A DNA stretch of 64,000 nucleotides. Origin: Cycloclasticus sp. (lineage in GTDB: Bacteria; Pseudomonadota; Gammaproteobacteria; Methylococcales; Cycloclasticaceae). Location of the stretch: contig JBFLJU010000001.1 of assembly GCA_040743155.1 (NCBI GenBank), forward strand, positions 1,178,001 through 1,242,000. The letters run 5' to 3'. A model generated the notes under the pieces. The model made no database searches. It was not told the DNA's origin and was given only the letters and a program-made list of their open reading frames with translations. Below are positions 25,242 through 34,799 of this stretch, piece by piece. The stretch's first letter is position 1, and every line of letters starts with the position of its first letter. Made by a program: the position numbers and the translations under genes.

Positions 25242-26819
25242 TTACCGAGCTAAAGGGCTATCCGTTATTAAGCCACCCCAATCAGTTCGTTCACCCATCT
25301 GTTGATAGGTTGGATCTTGAATAAAGTTTTTTTGGCTTTCCACCCGTTCGCCCCCGCCTAAGGCTTTGTACAACTGGATAAGGTTTACTGCAACATTGCC
25401 GCGGCTACTCACGTATAAATCTTGTTGGCTAGCCAATGTTTTTTGGCTATCTAATACTCGCTGGTAATTTACCGCGCCATCTCGGTATTGGATTAATGAT
25501 AAATCAACGGAACGCCTTGCCATAACCGAACTTTCTCTAAAAAAAGCAACCTGCTCTTTCGCCCTAACAAAACCGACAATTGCGTCTTCCACTTCTTGCA
25601 GCGACTCTAATACTGTGCGTTGATAAGCCACTATTAACTGCTGTAAACGTGCATCCTGAACGCGTACATTATTTTTTATTCGCCCATAATTAAAAATATT
25701 CCAGGTCAGACTCGGCCCAACAAAAGTTTCAATGCTGTCCGAATGAAATAAATCACTCAAATGACTATCGAATGTGTCACTGCTTCTTAGCCCTATAGAT
25801 CCCGTCAATGTGAAATGCGGGTAGAGTTCAGCTTCAGCAATACCAATTCGAGCGCTTTGCGCAGCAGTCTGTAACTCGGCGCGCTTTATATCTGGTCGGC
25901 GCCTCAGTAATTCGGCCGGTATACCCACAGCAACATCTACCGGCGCCACCGGAATCGGCAATTTTCTTGCCAGTTCAAGTTGCAAATTACCCGGTGGAAC
26001 ACCCAGTAAAACACTCAACGCATGTAGCGATTTTTGGAGTTCAACCTCAAGCGCAGGAATGGTAGCCTGAGTATTTAGTAACAACGTTTTGGCCTGAAAA
26101 ACATCAAGCTCAGTCGTTACACCATTTTCCAAACGGGCCGCCGCCACTCTCAAGCTATCTGTTTGAATAGTGACATTAGATTTAGCAATATACAGCCGCT
26201 CTTCAAGGGTTCGCACCTGTGTATAGGTTAATGCTACGCTAGAAACCAGCCTCACCATCACATCATCATAATCAGCAACTGAAGCCAACATATCGGCATC
26301 TGCGGCTTCAATACCGCGTTTAAAACGCCCCCAAACATCTAATTCCCAGCCAATATCCAAGCCGACGTTGTTATCCAAATATGACGTGTCCAGTGAGGAG
26401 GAAAAATTGGCCGAATTCTCGCTTAAGCCCTTTTTAAGTAGCCCTGCTCTTAGTTGCTGTTGCTGGGGGTATTTGTTACCCGTTGCTATGCCAAGGCGTG
26501 CCTTTGCCTCTAAAATCCTGACCCCTGCTATTTTCAAAGAATGATTTTGCGCTTTAGCTGTCTCAACCAGTGAATTCAAAACCTCGTCATCAAAAACCAA
26601 CCACCACTTATCGTAATCAGTTTTTTCTGAAATCTCTTTCTTTGAACTTATTTCTGAACTGACCTCAGACCACTCACTTCTTATTGGCGCGTCTGGAGTC
26701 AGGTAATCAGGGCCTAAGGTTTGGCAACCGACGATCAGCGCCATTGAACACGATGCCACAACACCTTTCCCTAATGTTGCCAGATAAGACCCTTTGTTTT
26801 TATTAAAGAACATTTTCAA
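25242..26819 (-). CDS. Outer-membrane factor lipoprotein, NodT/OprM family
   Basis: A 525-residue TolC-like channel. The signal peptide ends in a lipobox (LIVGC, Cys at about residue 32), then GPDYLTPDAPIRSEW, the typical NodT start. Two repeated OEP domains follow; GVTTELDVFQAKTLL, LSVLLGVPPGNL, PAELLRRRPDIKRAE and LTGSIGLRS are family landmarks. It exports drugs, metals or other small molecules together with an inner-membrane pump and an adaptor. No RND pump is encoded nearby; the YiaV-like adaptor at 22091 is the only candidate partner here. The gene follows a small lipoprotein gene by 22 bp. Confidence 0.92.
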   Translation of the reverse strand: MKMFFNKNKGSYLATLGKGVVASCSMALIVGCQTLGPDYLTPDAPIRSEWSEVSSEISSKKEISEKTDYDKWWLVFDDEVLNSLVETAKAQNHSLKIAGVRILEAKARLGIATGNKYPQQQQLRAGLLKKGLSENSANFSSSLDTSYLDNNVGLDIGWELDVWGRFKRGIEAADADMLASVADYDDVMVRLVSSVALTYTQVRTLEERLYIAKSNVTIQTDSLRVAAARLENGVTTELDVFQAKTLLLNTQATIPALEVELQKSLHALSVLLGVPPGNLQLELARKLPIPVAPVDVAVGIPAELLRRRPDIKRAELQTAAQSARIGIAEAELYPHFTLTGSIGLRSSDTFDSHLSDLFHSDSIETFVGPSLTWNIFNYGRIKNNVRVQDARLQQLIVAYQRTVLESLQEVEDAIVGFVRAKEQVAFFRESSVMARRSVDLSLIQYRDGAVNYQRVLDSQKTLASQQDLYVSSRGNVAVNLIQLYKALGGGERVESQKNFIQDPTYQQMGERTDWGGLITDSPLAR

Positions 26820-26841
26820 AATTTAACTCCTTAAAAATGGA

Positions 26842-27279
26842 TTAATACCTAAACTCCGCCAAGACATTTTTTTCTGATGAAAAGCTTATAGCTACGCTCG
26901 CAACTTTCTCACTGTTAATCATCTTAGGAAGCGTCACATAAAAGGGCCCCGTCTTATAAGCTACTCCATCGACTTCCCATGTTATATGAACTGCATTTCC
27001 TTTGTAATTTCTTTCCTGGAAGGTAGTTGAGCATGAACGGCCAATTAAAAGCACACTGCACGACATATGGGCTCTAGAGTTTTGAACACTGACACTAACA
27101 TTTTCGAGCATCATCCCAGAGTGGTTATCGAATATCAGCGCATTAAACCTTAGTTTTTCTGATCCCGCTTTATGTTGCTCTACTGCACAACCAATACTTG
27201 ATAGTATGACAAGCAGCATCAAACATAGAAAAATATTATGTTTGTTGAGAAAACCTATTAAGACCTTTCTTTTAACCAT
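26842..27279 (-). CDS. Hypothetical lipoprotein
   Basis: A 145-residue protein with a long N-terminal region, a hydrophobic signal (about 16-29) and lipobox SSIGC (Cys at about 31). The mature part is beta-rich, with NVSVSVQNSRAH and a central pair of Cys in MSCSVLLIGRSCSTTF; it looks like a small immunoglobulin-like or carboxypeptidase-regulatory-like fold (FDNHSGMMLENVSV), but I cannot assign a family. The gene overlaps the SpoIIAA-like gene upstream by 22 bp and precedes the outer-membrane factor, so the three are probably one operon. Confidence 0.6.
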   Translation of the reverse strand: MVKRKVLIGFLNKHNIFLCLMLLVILSSIGCAVEQHKAGSEKLRFNALIFDNHSGMMLENVSVSVQNSRAHMSCSVLLIGRSCSTTFQERNYKGNAVHITWEVDGVAYKTGPFYVTLPKMINSEKVASVAISFSSEKNVLAEFRY

Positions 27280-27623
27280 GATCTCGCGGCCTCTTCTTCC
27301 TCTGGGGCAAAGTATTCAATAGGGAAGCTTCTTAACCCTTTAAGCGTGAATAGCTCAACAGAGCTTTTCCATTGCGGTTCACCAACGATGGCCATTCCAT
27401 GAAGGTGCTCATCAAGCTCTTCCGCTAATGATATATCAGACCAATTTTCCGAGTCATCTCCCCAGCCACCGAAGTCTTGCAAAATAATGAGTATTTTATT
27501 ATGTCCATTTTGGACTGACTGCTTGGCTGTTATTCGAAACTCATCCAGTTCGCTTTTTTTTATAACACCAGAAACTATAATTTCAACCCACTCATCTCTT
27601 CGAACTGATTCTTGAATAGTCAT
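27258..27623 (-). CDS. SpoIIAA-like (STAS-fold) protein
   Basis: A 121-residue cytoplasmic protein of the SpoIIAA-like family (PF11964 type). Characteristic elements are VSGVIKKSELDEF, the ILQDFGGW strand, MAIVGEPQWKS and FALK-like LFTLKGLRSFPIEYFAPEE with the closing AARSWL. Family members have an anti-sigma-antagonist-like fold and are thought to bind lipids or partners rather than act as enzymes. It is the first gene of a probable operon with the small lipoprotein and the outer-membrane factor. Its role in that context is unknown. Confidence 0.78.
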   Translation of the reverse strand: MTIQESVRRDEWVEIIVSGVIKKSELDEFRITAKQSVQNGHNKILIILQDFGGWGDDSENWSDISLAEELDEHLHGMAIVGEPQWKSSVELFTLKGLRSFPIEYFAPEEEEAARSWLKERS

Positions 27624-27823
27624 ATCTCTTCCTTGTTATTTCCAATGACGAGTATATTGCAACTGAAACATAATTTCTAATTATGCAAATATAGCCCCAA
27701 ACATTAACCACTATATTAAACCGCCTTATAGCAATTTAGTATAAAAATCATGACGTCAGTAGCAAGTTTAGTTTGTCAATCTTCATGTAAATATAAAACT
27801 GGATATGGGGTATAGGAGCAGGC

Positions 27824-27852
27824 AAAAAAAAGCCTCACTTTCCGTGAGGCTT
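27824..27852 (-). terminator. Terminator after tRNA-Ser
   Basis: On the minus strand GCCTCAC and GTGAGGC form a 7-bp stem with a GGAAA-type loop, followed by a run of eight T. It directly follows the tRNA-Ser gene. Confidence 0.85.
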
Positions 27853-27860
27853 CTTGAAAA

Positions 27861-27950
27861 TGGTGGAAGGACAGGGATTCGAACCCTGGATGGGCGTTAA
27901 CCCATGCTAGTTTTCAAGACTAGTGCATTCAACCGCTCTGCCATCCTTCC
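27861..27950 (-). tRNA. tRNA-Ser (anticodon UGA)
   Basis: A 90-nt class II tRNA with encoded CCA. The acceptor GGAAGGA pairs with TCCTTCC; the anticodon stem CTAGT/ACTAG encloses CTTGAAA, giving anticodon TGA; a long variable arm (CATGGGTTAACGCCCATC-like) and the T loop GTTCGAATC follow. It reads UCA-type serine codons. Confidence 0.95.
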
Positions 27951-28015
27951 ATAATTTTTTTACTAAGATTAACGCATTTTACAATATGCATTAAAATGGT
28001 ACTACACATAAAAAA

Positions 28016-28081
28016 CCTGGATGGGCATTAACCCATGCTAGTTTTCAAGACTAGTGCATTCAACCGCTCTGCCATCTCTCC
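28016..28081 (-). pseudogene. Truncated copy of tRNA-Ser(UGA)
   Basis: The 66 bases on the minus strand repeat the tRNA-Ser gene from its 5' end through D arm, anticodon arm (again CTTGAAA) and variable arm with only a few changes (GGAGAGA instead of GGAAGGA at the start, one change in the variable arm). After CCAGG the T arm and acceptor 3' strand are missing and TTTTTT follows. It cannot fold as a tRNA and lies 65 bp upstream of the intact gene, so it is a broken duplicate. Confidence 0.88.
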
Positions 28082-28275
28082 AGATTTAAGCGGTTATTAG
28101 AAAGAAACCTTAAAGATTTGCTTTCAAGCCGCGCATATTACTGAAGTCTGAGCCTTTTTTCCAGCCTAATTGTTAAAAGACTTGAAGTATTTTTGCGAAG
28201 ACGTAAGATTGAACCTTATGTGCTATGTCTAGTCTTAGTTCAGTAAGCATTTTTAATTACAAATGAGGTATTTTA

Positions 28276-28947
28276 GTGAACCAATTTAATCAACCAATTT
28301 CACGTAGCGAAGAAAGTATATTAGCGACTAACAGTGTATTGAAAAATACATATATATTGCTAGCCATGACTTTAATTTTTAGCGCAGGATCAGCCGCGTT
28401 ATCGATGAGTATGAACCTTCCCCATCCTGGGATGATCATTACACTTGTTGGCTACTTCGGTCTTTTATGGCTAACAACAAAATTTAGAAACAGTGCCATG
28501 GGTATCGTCTGCGTATTTGCCTTAACTGGCTTTATGGGTATGACGCTAGGCCCTATCCTTAATATGTATTTAAATGCCTATTCAAATGGTCATGAACTGA
28601 TCATGACGTCCCTAGGCGGCACCGGCGTTATTTTTCTTGGCTTATCAGGCTACGCATTAACAACCAAGAAAGACTTTAGCTTTATTTCTGGCTTTTTAAT
28701 GGTTGGCATTTTAGTAGCTTTCTTAGCGGGTATTGGCGCAATGGTGTTTAACATCCCTGCTTTGTCATTAGGCGTTTCAGCTATGTTTATTATGTTGATG
28801 TCTGGCATGATTCTTTATCAAACCAGTGCCATTATTCACGGTGGTGAAACAAACTACATTATGGCAACCGTAACGTTGTATATCAGCTTATTTAACCTAT
28901 TCACTAGCTTATTACACATCTTAGGTGCGATAAACGGCCGCGATTAA
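28276..28947 (+). CDS. yccA: Bax inhibitor-1/YccA family membrane protein
   Basis: A 223-residue protein with seven hydrophobic helices. The N-terminus NSVLKNTYILLAMTLIFSAG is typical of YccA, and the C-terminal helices include a short terminal segment after NLFTSLLHILGA, as in the BI-1 family. In E. coli YccA binds the membrane protease FtsH and moderates its attack on SecY. The start is GTG, with a GAGG ribosome site 8 bases upstream. The gene stands alone and ends at a strong bidirectional terminator. Other BI-1 members act as calcium-leak channels, so the exact role is not settled. Confidence 0.88.
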   Translation: MNQFNQPISRSEESILATNSVLKNTYILLAMTLIFSAGSAALSMSMNLPHPGMIITLVGYFGLLWLTTKFRNSAMGIVCVFALTGFMGMTLGPILNMYLNAYSNGHELIMTSLGGTGVIFLGLSGYALTTKKDFSFISGFLMVGILVAFLAGIGAMVFNIPALSLGVSAMFIMLMSGMILYQTSAIIHGGETNYIMATVTLYISLFNLFTSLLHILGAINGRD

Positions 28948-28958
28948 TTTGCAATTTT

Positions 28959-28996
28959 GCACAAAAAAAGCCCCTTTTTAGGGGCTTTTTTTGTGC
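28959..28996. terminator. Bidirectional terminator between yccA-like gene and serS
   Basis: A perfect 16-bp stem, GCACAAAAAAAGCCCC with its reverse complement, around a six-base loop. The A/T runs within the stem give U-tracts on both strands. Both flanking genes converge here. Confidence 0.9.
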
Positions 28997-29003
28997 TTGC
29001 TAG

Positions 29004-30605
<1,602 letters not shown>

Positions 30606-30609
<4 letters not shown>

Positions 30610-30980
30610 GTTCCCCTCGCTATTTGTAGCCCGCACCACGCCGCCAGTATGCATAAAATAACGCTAGCAAACACATTGGTGATGGCCTTTATTAAATAAC
30701 CTTGCTCAATCAAATTAATGGTTTCAATGGAAAAGGTTGAAAACGTGGTGAACGCACCCAAAAAACCGACCAGTAAAATAGCCCTGGCTTCTGGCGAAAT
30801 GGACAAGCGCTGCAAAAATAGCTCGTATAGCAAGCCCATTAACAATGAACCCAGAACATTGACAACCAGTGTGCCATAAGGAAAACCACGCCCAAGCCAG
30901 CTATAAATACCTGTAGACACGAGGAACCGCATTACCGCTCCAATTGAGCCACCTGCTGCAATCGCTAGAATTTGCGTCAT
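30606..30980 (-). CDS. crcB: Fluoride ion exporter CrcB/FluC
   Basis: A 124-residue protein with four membrane helices that dimerises into a fluoride-specific channel. Signatures are GGSIGAVMRFLVS near the N-terminus, the GTLVVNVLGSLLMGLL helix with its conserved Asn, and GAFTTFSTFSIE with the TTFSTF break. It lies 16 bp after mtnA and overlaps the DUF190 gene by 4 bp. No fluoride riboswitch precedes it, since it is internal to an operon. Confidence 0.95.
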
Positions 30981-30996
30981 CAGATTTCCATCAGTT

Positions 30997-32028
30997 CTAA
31001 TTGATTAAAGCCTGCATTTTACTGGCATCTGGCGATTCAATCACCCCTTTTTCCGTCACAATGACGGATATTAACTCTGCCGGCGTCACATCAAACACGG
31101 GGTTCAACGCATTCACAATGCTCCCCTTGTAATTCGACGGCAGTATTTCATCTTGTGAACGTTGCTCGATAATAATGTCTTCGCCTGATTTGGCATTTAT
31201 ATCCAGCGTTGTTGTTGGCGCTACAACCATAACTTTAACACCATGATATTTCGCTAAAACCGCCAGCGAATACGTGCCAATCTTATTAGCAATATCACCA
31301 TTCATACAAAGGCTGTCCGCACCAACGATAACCCAATCAATCATGCCTCTTTTCATCAACGATGCGGCGACGCTATCGGCCACCAAGGTGGCAGGAATAT
31401 TGTCTTGTTGAAACTCCCAAAGCGTCAACCGAGCACCTTGATCCCAGGGACGTGTTTCACTGGCATATATTGTTTTAATTTGACCCTGCTGAAAACCTGT
31501 TCGAATCACACCCAACGCTGTGCCATAGCCACCGGTTGCCAACGCGCCGGCATTACAATGTGTCAGCACCCTTGTTTGCTCAAGGAAACTGTTGCTAGCG
31601 TGCAAGCTCATGGCCTTGTTCGCAGCAATATCTTCCGCTAGCCAATTATTCGCCCAACTTAATAGATTAATGACAGGGTCATTAACTTGTTTTGCCGCAT
31701 TGAGCGCATTGGATAAATTAATCGCGGTAGGACGAGAAGATGCCAGCAAACCCAAGCGCTTGTGGAATCCTGCCAGAAACCTGATTGACGGGGCCTCAGC
31801 AATTGCCTCCTGCACCGCCAATACTGCCCCATAAGCTGCTGCTATTCCAATCGCTGGTGCGCCACGAACGACCATCTCTTTTATTGCCTCATACAAGGCT
31901 TGCGTGCTTGTTATATGTAGATATACTTCCTCTTTTGGTAACTGTCGCTGATCCAATAAGCGCAGACCATTATCGTGCCATGTCACTGGGCGAATGGTGT
32001 CGTATAACAACGCGTCTGTTTTAACCAT
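30997..32028 (-). CDS. mtnA: Methylthioribose-1-phosphate isomerase
   Basis: Methionine-salvage enzyme that isomerises methylthioribose-1-phosphate to methylthioribulose-1-phosphate. It has 343 residues, with RGAPAIGIAAAYGAVLA, the catalytic Cys in THCNAGALATGGYGTALG and the Asp in GADSLCMNGDIANKIGTY. No mtnB-mtnC-mtnD genes follow here; the divergent neighbour is a methylthioadenosine/SAH deaminase. Only 4 bp separate the two start codons, so its promoter must lie inside the neighbouring coding sequence. Confidence 0.96.
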   Translation of the reverse strand: MVKTDALLYDTIRPVTWHDNGLRLLDQRQLPKEEVYLHITSTQALYEAIKEMVVRGAPAIGIAAAYGAVLAVQEAIAEAPSIRFLAGFHKRLGLLASSRPTAINLSNALNAAKQVNDPVINLLSWANNWLAEDIAANKAMSLHASNSFLEQTRVLTHCNAGALATGGYGTALGVIRTGFQQGQIKTIYASETRPWDQGARLTLWEFQQDNIPATLVADSVAASLMKRGMIDWVIVGADSLCMNGDIANKIGTYSLAVLAKYHGVKVMVVAPTTTLDINAKSGEDIIIEQRSQDEILPSNYKGSIVNALNPVFDVTPAELISVIVTEKGVIESPDASKMQALIN

Positions 32029-32032
32029 ATTT

Positions 32033-33367
32033 ATGCAAGTAAGCCTTCAAATTAATGCCCGTTGGATTATAACGGTTGATCCTAACGATAGCGTACTGGA
32101 AAATCATGCCGTCATTATTAACAATGGCACGCTAATCGATATTTTGCCGCAATCGCAGGCTAACAAGTATTCACCTGTCGATCTCGTTGAGTTAAATGAT
32201 CACGCCTTAGCACCTGGTTTTATCAACGCGCATACTCACGGCGCTATGAGCCTGCTAAAAGGCCTAGCTGATGATTTGCCGCTCGATGAATGGTTAAACG
32301 ATCATATCTGGCCTGCCGAAACTGCATTGGCCGATGACGAATTTGTTCGAGATGGCTCTGAGTTGGCCATTGCCGAAATGATTAAAAGCGGCACTACCTG
32401 TTTCAACGATATGTATTTCTTTATTGACCAAACAGCCGCAACCGCCGCTCATATCGGCATTAGAGCTTGCCTTGGTATCCCTGTGATTGATTTCCCTACC
32501 CGCTGGGCGAAAGACCTCAATGAATACATCAGCAAGGGTCTTGCTGTACACGAGCGTTTTAATGGCCATGAGCTGATTAGTTTTTGCTTTGCGCCACACG
32601 CACCGTATACCGTTTGTGACGAATCATTAAAAACCATTCAACCGATCATGGATGAATTAGGTTTAGCCATGCACATCCATGCACACGAAACGAGCAATGA
32701 AGTAGAGCAGTCTCTTGCCGAACATGGGGTGACACCGATAGAACGGTTGAATCAGTTAGGCTTACTCAGTCCTGATTTAATAGCCGTGCACATGAACGCG
32801 CTGACCGATGCAGACATTCAAATGCTTGCACAATACAACGTAAACGTTATTCATTGCCCCGAATCCAACCTAAAGCTCGCCAGCGGCTTTTGCCCTGTAT
32901 CCGCCTTGCTCAACGCAGGAATAAACGTTGCACTGGGAACAGATGGTTCCGCCAGTAATAATGATATTGATATGCTGGGTGAAACTCGCACAGCCGCACT
33001 ATTGGCCAAAGGCGTTGCTAAAAAAGCAGACGCCCTTCCAGCTCATCAAGCGTTACGTATGGCTACTATAAACGGCGCGAAAGCACTCGGAATGGATGAA
33101 AAAATTGGATCGATTGAAATTGGTAAACAAGCAGATTTGTTCGCCATTAATTTAAATAGTCTTGAAACCCAACCTATTTACGATGTTATTTCGACACTCG
33201 TCTACTCGGCAAGTCGTTCACAAATTAGTGACGTATGGGTTGCCGGCCGTCGCCTTTTGCAGAACCATAAATTAACGACATTAGATGAAGCAGCCCTCCT
33301 CGAAAAGGCTAAACAGTGGCAAGGAAAAATCAGCCCGTTTCATCATCAACCCAATAAAGCGGTGTAA
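32033..33367 (+). CDS. mtaD: 5-methylthioadenosine/S-adenosylhomocysteine deaminase (MtaD type)
   Basis: Amidohydrolase of 444 residues that deaminates methylthioadenosine or SAH. The metal site is visible: HTHGAMSLLKG at about residue 65 (HxH), the third His in MHIHAHET, one in NVIHCPES and the Asp in LGTDGSASNNDIDML. The frame is open to a GTG at 31994, which would overlap mtnA; the ATG at 32033 gives the usual N-terminus QVSLQINARWIITV. It is the first gene of the conserved cluster with ubiG, mupP and yciK, and divergent from mtnA, which places it in SAM by-product salvage. Confidence 0.93.
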   Translation: MQVSLQINARWIITVDPNDSVLENHAVIINNGTLIDILPQSQANKYSPVDLVELNDHALAPGFINAHTHGAMSLLKGLADDLPLDEWLNDHIWPAETALADDEFVRDGSELAIAEMIKSGTTCFNDMYFFIDQTAATAAHIGIRACLGIPVIDFPTRWAKDLNEYISKGLAVHERFNGHELISFCFAPHAPYTVCDESLKTIQPIMDELGLAMHIHAHETSNEVEQSLAEHGVTPIERLNQLGLLSPDLIAVHMNALTDADIQMLAQYNVNVIHCPESNLKLASGFCPVSALLNAGINVALGTDGSASNNDIDMLGETRTAALLAKGVAKKADALPAHQALRMATINGAKALGMDEKIGSIEIGKQADLFAINLNSLETQPIYDVISTLVYSASRSQISDVWVAGRRLLQNHKLTTLDEAALLEKAKQWQGKISPFHHQPNKAV

Positions 33368-33376
33368 AATACTTTC

Positions 33377-34096
33377 ATGACTCAAACTAACGATAATGTA
33401 AACCCTAGCGAAATCGAGAAATTCAGTTCTATGGCTTCTCATTGGTGGGATCCTGAGGGTGATTTCAAAACGCTTCATCAAATCAACCCTCTACGTCTCA
33501 ACCTTGTTGATAAGCTCGTCTCTTTATCGGGCAAGGACGTTCTTGATGTAGGCTGCGGCGGCGGTATTTTATCTGAAGCAATGGCTGTTAAAGGCGCTAA
33601 GGTAACCGGTGTTGATTTAGGTAAAGAGCTACTGGATGTCGCAGACCTTCATAGTTTAGACAGTGGTGTTGCCGTTAATTACCAACACATCAGCGTGGAA
33701 AATCTAGCAGAGCAGCAACCCGGTCATTTTGACTGCGTGACCTGCATGGAAATGCTTGAACACGTTCCCGACCCTGTTGCCATTATTGAAGCGTGTTCAA
33801 CGCTTGTTAAAGAGGGTGGCTATGTTTTTCTATCCACCTTAAATAGAAACCCTAAGTCTTACTTATTATCTATTGTCGGCGCAGAATATATTTTAGGCCT
33901 GCTACCAAGGGGCACCCATGATTACGCCAGTTTCATTAAGCCTTCTGAGCTCGCGTTGTGGGCCCGACAAGCCGGCCTAGAACTCCAAGATAGCCGCGGT
34001 ATCGAATACAACCCCATTAGCGCTTCATTTTCTATGACCAGCGACATCAGTGTTAATTATATTTCTGTATTCAAAAAAATGACTAGCACTAAATAA
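33377..34096 (+). CDS. ubiG: Ubiquinone biosynthesis O-methyltransferase
   Basis: SAM-dependent methyltransferase (239 residues) for both O-methylations of ubiquinone synthesis. The UbiG N-terminal signature FSSMASHWWDPEGDFKTLHQ is followed by the SAM motif VLDVGCGGGILSEAMA, CMEMLEHVPDP and FLSTLNRNPKS. The start lies 9 bp after mtaD; order mtaD-ubiG-mupP-yciK is conserved in gammaproteobacteria. Since SAH is its by-product, the neighbouring deaminase makes metabolic sense. Confidence 0.97.
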   Translation: MTQTNDNVNPSEIEKFSSMASHWWDPEGDFKTLHQINPLRLNLVDKLVSLSGKDVLDVGCGGGILSEAMAVKGAKVTGVDLGKELLDVADLHSLDSGVAVNYQHISVENLAEQQPGHFDCVTCMEMLEHVPDPVAIIEACSTLVKEGGYVFLSTLNRNPKSYLLSIVGAEYILGLLPRGTHDYASFIKPSELALWARQAGLELQDSRGIEYNPISASFSMTSDISVNYISVFKKMTSTK

Positions 34097-34102
34097 GCCA
34101 TC

Positions 34103-34786
34103 ATGACCCCAACCATGAGTGACTGGCAAGTGGACGCCGTCTTGTTCGACCTAGATGGCGCATTAGTGGATACAGCGCCTGATTTAGCCGCCGCATTAAA
34201 TGCCGCACTGGTACAAAACCAACTGGCTGAGCTACCGTACAAAACCATACGCCCTACCGTATCGAATGGCGCAAACGGTTTAATCAAGCTTGGCTTTGGC
34301 GCCCATTTATCTACCGAAAAACACGAAGAAATAAAAACCTTCTTTATTTCTCATTATCAGCAAAACATTGCAAGTAAATCCGCGTTATTTGAAGGCTTAG
34401 ACGAAGCACTATTGCATCTAGAAAACAAGCAAGTACCTTGGGGTATTGTCACCAATAAGCCAGCATACCTAACCCTCCCGCTACTCAAAGAGTTAAAGCT
34501 TGATCAGCGCGCTAGCTGTGTCATCTGCGGTGACCAAGTAAAGAACCCAAAACCACACCCAGAATCCATTTATCTAGCCTGTAAACAAATGAAGATATTG
34601 CCAGACAATGCGGTTTATATTGGCGATGCTGAGCGTGACATTCGTGCCGGCAGACTGGCTGGCTTAAAAACCATCGCCTGTGCTTATGGCTATATCCCCG
34701 ATACGGATAACATCAATAACTGGCAAGCCGACAAACAAGTCAGCTCTTCAATTGAATTATTAAAAGCGCTGCAATCGTTCACCTAA
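34103..34786 (+). CDS. mupP: HAD phosphatase, probably N-acetylmuramate 6-phosphate phosphatase MupP
   Basis: A 227-residue HAD hydrolase. Motif I is VLFDLDGALVDTAPDL, motif II/III include GIVTNKP and a Lys in KNPKPHPES, and motif IV is YIGDAERDIRAG. It would usually be called phosphoglycolate phosphatase (Gph), but VKNPKPHPE, LACKQM, AYGYI..D and the place between ubiG and yciK match Pseudomonas MupP, which works in peptidoglycan recycling. Odd point: motif I has DLDGA where DxDGT is normal; the Thr-to-Ala change needs one base. Two near-equal ATG starts exist (34103, 34115). Confidence 0.82.
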   Translation: MTPTMSDWQVDAVLFDLDGALVDTAPDLAAALNAALVQNQLAELPYKTIRPTVSNGANGLIKLGFGAHLSTEKHEEIKTFFISHYQQNIASKSALFEGLDEALLHLENKQVPWGIVTNKPAYLTLPLLKELKLDQRASCVICGDQVKNPKPHPESIYLACKQMKILPDNAVYIGDAERDIRAGRLAGLKTIACAYGYIPDTDNINNWQADKQVSSSIELLKALQSFT

Positions 34787-34799
34787 CCCCATTAGAACG

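Noticed and set aside
30981-30996. Possible fluoride riboswitch before crcB
   Set aside because: Only 16 bp separate mtnA and crcB, too short for the aptamer, and no conserved pieces are present.
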